Assembly: GCA_934675795.1 (NCBI GenBank)
Contig: CAKURW010000018.1
Location: 1-34,730, forward strand
DNA length: 34,730 bases
Source of the DNA: an uncultured Collinsella sp.
GTDB lineage: Bacteria; Actinomycetota; Coriobacteriia; Coriobacteriales; Coriobacteriaceae
Direction of reading: 5' to 3'
Positions 1-7,278 of this stretch are shown here, one piece after another. A program made the translations under genes and the position numbers. The notes under the pieces are model-generated. The model ran no database searches and was not told the origin of the DNA. It saw nothing but the letters and a program-made list of their open reading frames with translations. Each line of letters starts with the position of its first letter. Within the stretch, counting starts at the first letter, position 1.

Positions 1-1
1 C

Positions 2-76
2 TGGCTCCCCGGGTAGGACTCGAACCTACAACAGCGCGGTTAACAGCCGCGTGCTCTACCATTGAGCTACCGAGGA
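2..76 (-). tRNA. tRNA-Asn (GTT anticodon)
   Basis: Read on the minus strand this is a full cloverleaf. The seven-base acceptor stem TCCTCGG pairs with CCGGGGA, followed by discriminator G and an encoded CCA. The anticodon loop contains CTGTTAA (anticodon GTT, asparagine) and the T arm contains GGTTCGAGTCC. It lies downstream of rpoD on the same strand but has its own promoter. Confidence 0.97.
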
Positions 77-106
77 ATAGGTGCGTGCTCTCAAGCAACG
101 AAGTTT

Positions 107-134
107 ATTATACGGACGAATCAGCTCAGGGCAA
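107..134 (-). promoter_or_regulatory. Promoter of tRNA-Asn
   Basis: On the minus strand there is TTGCCC (129-134), a 16-bp spacer and a perfect TATAAT (107-112). The predicted start, near position 100, lies about 24 nt before the mature tRNA 5' end. This fits a short processed leader, so the tRNA need not depend on rpoD read-through. Confidence 0.75.
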
Positions 135-160
135 GAACTTTTTTGAGAATTTTTCCGACC

Positions 161-254
161 TAGTCATTGGGGACGCTCTTAAACGACTAGTCATTCAAGA
201 ACGTCTCCAATGACTATTAAACGACTAGTCGTTTAAGAACGTCCCCAACGACTA
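161..254. repeat. Palindromic intergenic repeat, one full and one partial copy
   Basis: Positions 161-216 form a 56-bp near-perfect palindrome centred on GACTAGTC (185-192), with outer ends TAGTCATTGG and CCAATGACTA. It is followed at once by a second unit with the perfect 20-bp palindrome at 217-236 and a right arm GAACGTCCCCAACGACTA (237-254); the left arm of this copy is missing. The arms match between copies apart from a few substitutions. It sits between the rpoD terminator and the tRNA-Asn promoter. It looks like a REP- or MITE-type element rather than a gene. Confidence 0.8.
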
Positions 255-259
255 CATGA

Positions 260-293
260 AAGCGCCCCCAAGCGAATGTGCTTGAGGGCGCTT
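260..293 (-). terminator. Intrinsic terminator after rpoD
   Basis: On the minus strand AAGCGCCCTCAAGC and GCTTGGGGGCGCTT form a 14-bp stem (one U.G pair) with a 6-nt loop, about 13 bp past the rpoD stop. The U-tract is short (TTT), so termination may be partial. Confidence 0.75.
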
Positions 294-306
294 CTTGCTC
301 GAGAGG

Positions 307-1656
307 TTAAGACTCAATATAGTCTTTGAGCTTGCTGGAGCGACTGGGGTGGCGGAGCTTGGCCAGGGTCTTGGACTCGATCTGGCGGATGCGCTCGCGC
401 GTGACACCAAACTCGCGGCCGACTTCCTCGAGCGTACGGGGATGTCCGTCGACAAGGCCAAAGCGCAGCTCGATAACCTTGCGCTCGCGATCGGCAAGCG
501 AATCGAGCACCTGGGTGAGCTGCTCCTGCAGCATGGAGAAGCTGGCCGCATCGGGCGGAACGATAGCCTGGGAGTCCTCGATGAAATCGCCCAGCTGGGA
601 ATCCTCTTCCTCGCCGATGGGGGTCTCGAGCGACACGGGCTCCTGCGAAATCTTCTGGATCTCGCGGACACGGTCGGCGCTCATGTCCATCTCGGCACCG
701 ATCTCCTCGGGGGTCGGGTCGCGACCCAGGTCCTGGAGAAGCTGGCGCTGCACACGGACGAGCTTGTTGATGGTCTCGACCATGTGCACGGGAATACGGA
801 TGGTACGGGCCTGGTCGGCGATAGCGCGCGTGATGGCCTGACGGATCCACCACGTGGCATACGTGGAGAACTTAAAGCCCTTCTGGTAGTCGAACTTCTC
901 GACGGCGCGGATCAGACCGAGGTTGCCCTCCTGGATCAGATCCAGGAACAGCATGCCGCGACCGACATAGCGCTTGGCGATGGAGACGACCAGACGAAGG
1001 TTTGCGCTGATGAGCGCCTGCTTGGCTTCGAGGCCCACGTTCTCAATGCGCGTAAGACGACGCATCTCGGCACGCGTGAGTTCGAGCTCACCAGCATCGG
1101 CAGCCTCGAGCTTCTCGGTGGCCTCAAGACCGGCCTCGATCTTCATAGCCAGATCGACCTCTTCGGAGGCGGTCAGCAGGTCGACCTTGCCGATCTCCTT
1201 GAGGTACATACGGACCGGGTCGCCGGTCAGCATCACCGTGGAGGCATCGATGCCGCGAACGCGCGAACGCGAACGGGACGTGCGCACGGTGCGCTTCTTC
1301 TTACTCTTGGAAGAACCCATCTCGGCGTCGGCCTGACGGGCCATCTTGAGCTCATGATCGTCGAGCGAGCCGGAATCGTGCTCGTCGTCGTCATCGAAAT
1401 CGTCGGTATCGCTATCGTTATCGTCATCGTCGACGTCCATGGGGGCGTCGTCGTTACCGCTCGCGGAGATAATCTGGATGCCGCTGTTGCGCAGCGCGGA
1501 ATACACCGCGGTGAGCTGCTCGTCAGAAACATCGATATCCTTCAGGGCGACCTGAATCTCGTCCTCGGTTACCGAAGTCCTGTTTGAGCCGTTGCCCATG
1601 AGCTTTGCAACGTAGGATTCCAGCCCAGTACCCGTGCTCTCAGTCTTTTTTGGCAC
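307..1656 (-). CDS. rpoD: RNA polymerase principal sigma factor (sigma-70/SigA)
   Basis: Primary sigma factor that directs RNA polymerase to housekeeping promoters. From the N-terminus it has a region 1.1-like segment, a very acidic stretch rich in Asp, region 1.2 ([11 protein letters not shown]), region 2 with the RpoD signature [18 protein letters not shown] and the -10 recognition/melting stretch [13 protein letters not shown], region 3, and region 4 ending with the helix-turn-helix [11 protein letters not shown]. An upstream ATG at 1671 keeps the frame open, but the AAGGGAG just after it is a good Shine-Dalgarno for the GTG at 1656 (Val-Pro-Lys-Lys). I therefore prefer the GTG start (449 aa); the ATG has no visible ribosome binding site. 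It follows dnaG by about 110 bp, the classic dnaG-rpoD order, and ends at a hairpin terminator. Confidence 0.97.
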   Translation of the reverse strand: MPKKTESTGTGLESYVAKLMGNGSNRTSVTEDEIQVALKDIDVSDEQLTAVYSALRNSGIQIISASGNDDAPMDVDDDDNDSDTDDFDDDDEHDSGSLDDHELKMARQADAEMGSSKSKKKRTVRTSRSRSRVRGIDASTVMLTGDPVRMYLKEIGKVDLLTASEEVDLAMKIEAGLEATEKLEAADAGELELTRAEMRRLTRIENVGLEAKQALISANLRLVVSIAKRYVGRGMLFLDLIQEGNLGLIRAVEKFDYQKGFKFSTYATWWIRQAITRAIADQARTIRIPVHMVETINKLVRVQRQLLQDLGRDPTPEEIGAEMDMSADRVREIQKISQEPVSLETPIGEEEDSQLGDFIEDSQAIVPPDAASFSMLQEQLTQVLDSLADRERKVIELRFGLVDGHPRTLEEVGREFGVTRERIRQIESKTLAKLRHPSRSSKLKDYIES

Positions 1657-1766
1657 AGATTCTCCCTTCATAGTCCACAGGACTCAATACTTTAGCACAC
1701 ACATTGACGTCTATACCCAAAAAGAGGACTGGATATAGGCAAGAATACGCTGGTTGGCCACAACAT

Positions 1767-3875
1767 CTAGGCTTGTTCGGTGCCTGCGGCCTCCAGGCCG
1801 ATCAAACGGAACGGGTCCGCCACGCCGCCGATCGACTTTTGCAGTTCGCGTTGACGCTGCGAATCCTGCGCGGCCTGCACGGTCAGCGCGCGACGGGCCT
1901 CATCATCGAGCGAACGGTCCTGGCGCAGCTTGGCCTGTGCGGCACGCATGCGGCGCTTGATGGTGTAGAGCTCGAGCGTATCGAGCATAAACACGATGTT
2001 CGTCTCGGTGGGGTGCTTGCTCGTCGCCGAGATGCGCCCGGCGCTCACAAGCGTTGCCGCATCGGGACACACTGAGCGCGCAGCATCCATGCAGGCTGCA
2101 GGATCGGTTCCCGGCGGCGTTGCCAGAACGGCCCATGCGATGGACTCGTGACGTGGGTCAACCCACTCGATGGAGCAGATGCGGTCGGCATACGTGCGGA
2201 ACAGGTCGGGGTAGCTCGTGAGCATCGTCAACAGTTCACGCTCCCCTGCCAAGGACTTGCGTTCAAGATCGGTAAGAACCATCGGCGCCGCCGCAGCCGG
2301 TGCGCCCGAATCGTCAGCCGCAGGCACAGCGCCCATACCATCAGGCACATCGATCGGCGGCAGGTCGTCGACGACCTCCACGGGCGCGGCACCGTAGGCA
2401 TCGAGCGGGACGTAGTCGTACGGCTCTACTTCGACCGGCGCCTCTACTGCCGGCGTCGCGCCCGATGCCCAAGCACCGCGACCGGCATCGCGAGAACCCG
2501 ACGCCCGACCGCCCGCGCTACCGGAGCGCTCGGCCTGCGCCCGCTGGCGCTCATAGTTCTGCTCACGGCGGCGTTCCGCATCTTCGCGCTTGGCGACATC
2601 ACGAAACACACGGCCCGAGCTCGCACGCACGGTCTCCAGATCCAAACCCAGCAGATCGGCAATCTGGATAAAGTACGTGTCGATCATATAGCTGTCGCGC
2701 AGCGGATAGATAAGCGTCAGCGCATCTTCCAGCGCCTTTGCGCGACCGCCCGGCGTGGTGATGTCGCTCGACTCCTGCAGCGAACGGTAGACAAAGTCCA
2801 TAAGCGGCTCGGCAGCGTCGATGCGCGTCTGCAGTGCCTCGCCACCATGTGTCGTGATGAACTCCATGGGATCGTTGCCGTCGGGCAGCACAACGCAGCG
2901 AAGGTCCATCGAATCCTGCTCGATAAACTGAATCGCACGACGGGCGGCCTTTTGTCCGGCGGCGTCACCATCGAACATGTACACGATGCGCTTGGCAAAG
3001 CGGGCGAGCGTCTTGACGTGATGCTCCGTGAGCGCGGTGCCCAGCGTGGCGACAACGTTTTTAATCCCCGCCTCCCAACAGGCGATGCAGTCGGTATAGC
3101 CCTCAACCACGATGGCGGTATCCTGCGCGACGATAAACTCCTTGGCCCAATTAAAGCCGTAGAGGTTTCGTTTTTTATGAAACACGCTCGTCTCGGCGGT
3201 ATTGAGGTACTTAGGCTGGCCGTCACCCATGATGCGACCGCCAAAGGCAATGTTGTGACCCTGCTCGTCAAAGATGGGGAACATCACACGGTCGTAGAAG
3301 CGGTCGGCTAGTTGCCCGCGTCCGCGGCTCACGGCAACGTTGGCATCGATCATCTCCTGCGGGGTAAAACCCGCCTGGGACAGGTGCGACACCAGCGCGT
3401 TGCGGCCCGGCGCAAAGCCCAGGCAGTAGCGGCGGCAGACGTCGCCGCCCATGCCGCGACTGGCAAAATACTCGCGCGGACGGCCGTCCTTACCGCGCAT
3501 AAGCATGGTGTGGTAGAACTGGGCCGTCTCGGCGCACAGATCGTAGATGCGGGCACGCTTGGTGCCGCGCTCACGGCGATCTCCGGTGTCATGCAGCTCA
3601 ATACCCGCGCGATCGGCCAAATAACGGATTGACTCGGGAAAGCTCAGGTTCTCGCGCTTCATGATATACGTGAAGACGTCGCCACCCTCACCGCAGCCAA
3701 AGCAATGCCACACCTGCGTGGCGGGGATAATGTGGAAGGACGGCGTCTTTTCGCCATGGAAGGGGCAGCATCCCCAAAACTCATGGCCGCGGGGCTTGAG
3801 CTCGACCGTTTCCTGCACGATGGCAACCAGGTCAGACGCAGCGCGTACCTGGTCTTTTTCCTCATCGCTAATCAC
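1767..3875 (-). CDS. dnaG: DNA primase
   Basis: Makes RNA primers for replication. The N-terminal CHC2 zinc-binding domain shows C37-P-F-H40 and C58-F-G-C61. The basic RNA-polymerase face includes GRIMGDGQPKYLN (about 213-225). The TOPRIM domain has EGYTD at 258-262 and DGDAAG at 302-307, the metal-binding acids. A low-complexity Arg/Ala/Pro linker (about 430-530) leads to the C-terminal helicase-interaction region. At 702 aa it is longer than typical (about 600), and the linker accounts for most of this. The start is GTG, inside the end of ribF: GTGATTAG contains both the dnaG start and the ribF stop (8-bp overlap), with GGGGGTG just upstream, so translational coupling is likely. A stop-to-start gap of about 110 bp separates it from rpoD. 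Confidence 0.97.
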   Translation of the reverse strand: MISDEEKDQVRAASDLVAIVQETVELKPRGHEFWGCCPFHGEKTPSFHIIPATQVWHCFGCGEGGDVFTYIMKRENLSFPESIRYLADRAGIELHDTGDRRERGTKRARIYDLCAETAQFYHTMLMRGKDGRPREYFASRGMGGDVCRRYCLGFAPGRNALVSHLSQAGFTPQEMIDANVAVSRGRGQLADRFYDRVMFPIFDEQGHNIAFGGRIMGDGQPKYLNTAETSVFHKKRNLYGFNWAKEFIVAQDTAIVVEGYTDCIACWEAGIKNVVATLGTALTEHHVKTLARFAKRIVYMFDGDAAGQKAARRAIQFIEQDSMDLRCVVLPDGNDPMEFITTHGGEALQTRIDAAEPLMDFVYRSLQESSDITTPGGRAKALEDALTLIYPLRDSYMIDTYFIQIADLLGLDLETVRASSGRVFRDVAKREDAERRREQNYERQRAQAERSGSAGGRASGSRDAGRGAWASGATPAVEAPVEVEPYDYVPLDAYGAAPVEVVDDLPPIDVPDGMGAVPAADDSGAPAAAAPMVLTDLERKSLAGERELLTMLTSYPDLFRTYADRICSIEWVDPRHESIAWAVLATPPGTDPAACMDAARSVCPDAATLVSAGRISATSKHPTETNIVFMLDTLELYTIKRRMRAAQAKLRQDRSLDDEARRALTVQAAQDSQRQRELQKSIGGVADPFRLIGLEAAGTEQA

Positions 3876-4875
3876 GGATGCTCACCCCCTGCTCACCCAA
3901 GTTGTGACGAATGTCCTCGATATTACCCTCGACGGTCGCAATCAACTCATCCAGCGAATCGAACACACGCGAGGGACGTAGCCAGCGCGTAAACCCCAGC
4001 GAAACGGAAGCGCCATAGAGGTCGCCCGTATAACCAATTAAATTAGCCTCGAGATGCGCAGATGCCGCATCATCGGCATACGTCGGCGGCAGTCCGACGT
4101 TCACGGCAGCGGGCCACGCGGTGTCATCGACCAGCACCAGACCCTCATACACGCCATCGGCAGGCACCTGAATACCGTCGGAAACCTGTAGGTTTGCCGT
4201 GGGAAAGCCCATGCCAGAGCCCTCGTGACGGCCGCGAATAACACCGCCACGCACCATATACGGGCGGCCGAGCAACTCAGCAGCCAGCTCCACATGGCCC
4301 TGTCCAAGCTCATGACGGATACGGGTGGCGCAAATGGCCTCACCGCCCTCGCAAAGCAGGTCGTGACCATACACGTCAACGCCGTGCTCGGAACCCCAGG
4401 CGCGCATCTCGGCAACACCAGAAGCACCGCCACGACCCAGTCTAAAGTCACTGCCAACGCGAATCGAGCGAATGTCAACCACGCGCGACAGCAGCGCAAG
4501 AAAACCAACATGGTCGAGTGCCGCAACCTCTGGCGTAAAGGGAACGGCCACCACCGCATCGACCCCGGTCTGAGCCAAGGCATGAAGACGGTCGGCCGTC
4601 GTCATCAATTTTTGAGCGGGCGAAGGGCTCACCACGACGTCCGGGTCGGGATCGAAGGTGACCACGACCGCCTTGCAACCATGGGCGCGGGCATCACGGA
4701 CAAGCGCTACAATGAGCTCCTGGTGTCCACGGTGCACGCCATCGAACACGCCGATGGCGATGGAGGCAGCACCCAAGTGCTCGCACTCATCAAACGTATC
4801 GGCAGTAACGATGCGAGCCTCGTCCGACTCGCCCGCGAAAAAAATACGCGCGAGCTCGCGAGCGGACAACATCAT
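3868..4875 (-). CDS. ribF: Bifunctional riboflavin kinase / FAD synthetase
   Basis: Converts riboflavin to FMN and FMN to FAD. The N-terminal nucleotidyltransferase half has the HxGH-like motif in GVFDGVHRGHQ (residues 42-52). The C-terminal flavokinase half starts near residue 203 with GRPYMVRGGVIRGRHEG and the FPTANL nucleotide-binding motif. At 335 aa it is close to the family norm with roughly 25 extra N-terminal residues. The first of two tandem ATG codons overlaps the truB stop (ATGA, 4 bp) and the 3' end overlaps dnaG, so it sits in a coupled chain. The truB-ribF pairing is common in bacteria. Confidence 0.96.
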   Translation of the reverse strand: MMLSARELARIFFAGESDEARIVTADTFDECEHLGAASIAIGVFDGVHRGHQELIVALVRDARAHGCKAVVVTFDPDPDVVVSPSPAQKLMTTADRLHALAQTGVDAVVAVPFTPEVAALDHVGFLALLSRVVDIRSIRVGSDFRLGRGGASGVAEMRAWGSEHGVDVYGHDLLCEGGEAICATRIRHELGQGHVELAAELLGRPYMVRGGVIRGRHEGSGMGFPTANLQVSDGIQVPADGVYEGLVLVDDTAWPAAVNVGLPPTYADDAASAHLEANLIGYTGDLYGASVSLGFTRWLRPSRVFDSLDELIATVEGNIEDIRHNLGEQGVSIRD

Positions 4876-5804
4876 CGAACACCGCCGATTGCCTGCGGAA
4901 ACACGTGCTCCATAACAAAGCGGCCACCCTCAATGCGGGCGAGCGCCTTGAGTCCCCCATCGAGCACCAGCGCAAACGGCGCCTTCGAGGCATCGAAATC
5001 GGCAAGCGCACGCTCGACGGGAATGCGACGGCCGCAGAGCAGGTCGTCGGCAAGATTGTCCGGCAAGTCAACACGCGTGGCGCCCAGGGCCGCAATGGGA
5101 TCCAGGGCAAAGCCAGCCGCGGACTCGGGAGAAAGCTCCTCGACCGTATGACAGGCGCCAATGGAAACAACACCGGAGGCCGTGCGGCGCAGCGCGGAAA
5201 TGTGCGCGGCGCTCTCGCAGGCGCGGCCCAGGTCGCGAGCGAGCGCACGTATATAGGTGCCCTTGCTCACCGAGAACGCCACGGTCCACATACACGAATC
5301 GCCCTCGCCGCCTACGGCGATCAGGTCGGCGGCATAGACCTCGACGGGGCGCGGAGGTAGGTCCACCGCATTGCCCTCGCGAGCAGACTTGTAGGCGCGA
5401 ACGCCATTGACCGAGATAGCAGAAAACGCCGGCGGCACCTGCATCTGCGGGCCCAGCATGGCGGCCAAGCGCTCACGAGCATAGGCAGGATCGCGGAGCT
5501 CGTTGGCAACAGCCACCGTGCGGACCGCCTCGCCCTCCGCATCATCGGTATTGGTCTCGGCGCCAAACGAGATGTCGGCGACGTAGCTTTTGGTATCGAG
5601 CGTAAGCATGCCCAGCAGACGAGTAGCCTGGCCCACGCCCACCACCATGACACCCGATGCCATGGGGTCGAGCGTGCCGGCATGGCCGACGCGTCGCTCA
5701 TGGAGGGCGCGCCGGCATTGCGAAACCACATCGTGGGACGTGCAGCCCACCGGCTTATCGACGGCGAGCAGCATATTCAGTTGAGAAGGCGTACGACGAG
5801 CCAT
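4872..5804 (-). CDS. truB: tRNA pseudouridine-55 synthase
   Basis: Isomerises U55 in the T loop of tRNAs. It carries the family signature KPVGCTSHDVV near the N-terminus and VGHAGTLDPMASGV with the catalytic Asp46. A further conserved motif, SKGTYIRALARDLG, is present in the second half. Length 310 aa is normal. It starts 15 bp after the stop of the DHH phosphoesterase gene, with a modest GGATGG ahead of the ATG, and its stop overlaps ribF by 4 bp. Confidence 0.97.
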   Translation of the reverse strand: MARRTPSQLNMLLAVDKPVGCTSHDVVSQCRRALHERRVGHAGTLDPMASGVMVVGVGQATRLLGMLTLDTKSYVADISFGAETNTDDAEGEAVRTVAVANELRDPAYARERLAAMLGPQMQVPPAFSAISVNGVRAYKSAREGNAVDLPPRPVEVYAADLIAVGGEGDSCMWTVAFSVSKGTYIRALARDLGRACESAAHISALRRTASGVVSIGACHTVEELSPESAAGFALDPIAALGATRVDLPDNLADDLLCGRRIPVERALADFDASKAPFALVLDGGLKALARIEGGRFVMEHVFPQAIGGVR

Positions 5805-5819
5805 GTACCATCCAAAAAG

Positions 5820-6863
5820 TTAAAGCTCGACGGTCACCGAAGCGGGATCCTCCCCTACCAGTTCGGCCAGCATGGGAAGTGCCACGGTGAGCGTCTCGAG
5901 AATCGTTCCGTTGTTGGAGAAACCGGCGGCAGCAGGATGTCCGCCTCCGCCAAAGGCAGCAGCGATCTCGGACACGTTGAGGTCACCCTTGGAGCGCAGG
6001 TTGCCGCGCACCTTGGTATCGCCCTCAATGCCCTTCAGGAACAGGCAGACCTCGACGCCCATCACCGAGCGCACCACGTCAACCAGACCGTCGCACTCAT
6101 CCGAGGTGACACCGCACGCCTCAAGGTCACTCTGGTACGCGTAGCTATACGCGACGCGCCCGTGGGCCACCGTCTTAATGCGGCCCATAACGATGGACTT
6201 GAGGTGCAAAAACTCAACGCGCATGCTCTGGTAAACCTCGAGTGCCACACGCGCCGGATCGGCACCGTGGGCAACCAGACGCGAGGCTGCATGGAACGCG
6301 GCTGCATCGGCGTTTTGGTACTGAAAACGGCCGGTATCGGTAACCAAGCCACACAGCAGGCAGGTCGCAACGCCATCACGTGCGACAATGCCGCAATTGT
6401 CCAAGAAGCGGTCGATGATCATGGCGCAGGCTGCAGCTTCAACGCGCCTCAGGCTGAGCTCGGCAAACTCCTCGCGCGCCGGATGGTGATCGAAGCACAC
6501 CACATGCTTGGAGCGACGAAGCACCTCGGCGGAATTATTGAGACGCTCGACGACCGGCACGTCCACCGAGATGAACAGGTCCGGATTGCCGGTATACGCA
6601 GATGCCGGTACCAGGCGATCGGAGCCTTCCATAAAGCGGTAGATGCGCGGAACCGGGTCATCGTCTGCCAGCAGCAGGGCAATGTCCTTGTTAGGGAAAA
6701 ACTTCATAAGCGAGAGGCCCAGACCCAACACGGAGCCTAGGGCGTCGCCATCGGGAGAAGTGTGTCCCGAAATCGCAATGGAGGACGCACCCTCGATGAG
6801 CTCGAGGATGCGTCGCTGAATATCTGCAGACTCGCACGAGGCGAGGTCGGCGGAATTAGTCAT
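5820..6863 (-). CDS. nrnA: DHH/DHHA1 phosphoesterase, NrnA type (nanoRNase / pAp phosphatase)
   Basis: Member of the family that degrades 2-5 nt RNAs and, in many Gram-positives, dephosphorylates pAp. Metal-binding motifs are GHTSPDGDALGS (H34, D38, D40), D101 in DVPVVERL, DHH at 125-127 and D176 in VTDTGRF. The DHHA1 domain ends with the substrate-binding GGGGHPAAAG near residue 315. Length 347 aa is slightly above the usual 310-330. The ATG overlaps the rbfA stop by 8 bp and a GGAGG lies just upstream. Its place between rbfA and truB is typical of Gram-positive nusA-infB operons. Confidence 0.93.
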   Translation of the reverse strand: MTNSADLASCESADIQRRILELIEGASSIAISGHTSPDGDALGSVLGLGLSLMKFFPNKDIALLLADDDPVPRIYRFMEGSDRLVPASAYTGNPDLFISVDVPVVERLNNSAEVLRRSKHVVCFDHHPAREEFAELSLRRVEAAACAMIIDRFLDNCGIVARDGVATCLLCGLVTDTGRFQYQNADAAAFHAASRLVAHGADPARVALEVYQSMRVEFLHLKSIVMGRIKTVAHGRVAYSYAYQSDLEACGVTSDECDGLVDVVRSVMGVEVCLFLKGIEGDTKVRGNLRSKGDLNVSEIAAAFGGGGHPAAAGFSNNGTILETLTVALPMLAELVGEDPASVTVEL

Positions 6864-7266
6864 CTAAAGCTGCCTCCTGGGCGGCATCCGCTATCGGATA
6901 GCCGTCCTCGTCCTTTTCGATCGCAAGCGTGGCGGGAACGTTTTCCAGCGCACGCGTGATGCGCTCGGCCTCATCGGTCGAGCGATCGATGCGAAAATCG
7001 AGCTCGGGCGTAATACGCCAATCGAGCGAGCGAGCCAACAGGCTGCGAATACGGCCCTTGGCGCTTGCGAGCGCCTCCATGACCTCGTCGTAGCGGCTCG
7101 CATCGCACGACACGTACACGCGCGCGAACGAACGGTCCACCGCGACCTCGACCGCAGTCAAAGTAACCAGGTCGAGACGCGGATCGGAAACCTCAAAGAG
7201 CAGGATATAACCGAGCTTCTCGCGAAGCTGCTCGCCCAGACGGCGGGTTGCCTGCGTTTGCTTCAT
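6856..7266 (-). CDS. rbfA: 30S ribosome-binding factor A
   Basis: Small KH-fold protein that helps 16S rRNA 5' end maturation and cold adaptation of 30S subunits. It shows the family pattern: N-terminal RRLGEQLREKLGYILL, the ISDPRL-like segment VSDPRLDLVTLTAVEV, then DRSFARVYVS and the C-terminal ITPELDFRID. Length 136 aa is normal, with an acidic tail. The ATG has a strong GGGGGG ribosome binding site that overlaps the infB stop region. It overlaps nrnA by 8 bp. Confidence 0.95.
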   Translation of the reverse strand: MKQTQATRRLGEQLREKLGYILLFEVSDPRLDLVTLTAVEVAVDRSFARVYVSCDASRYDEVMEALASAKGRIRSLLARSLDWRITPELDFRIDRSTDEAERITRALENVPATLAIEKDEDGYPIADAAQEAALDD

Positions 7267-7278
7267 AGAGCTACCCCC

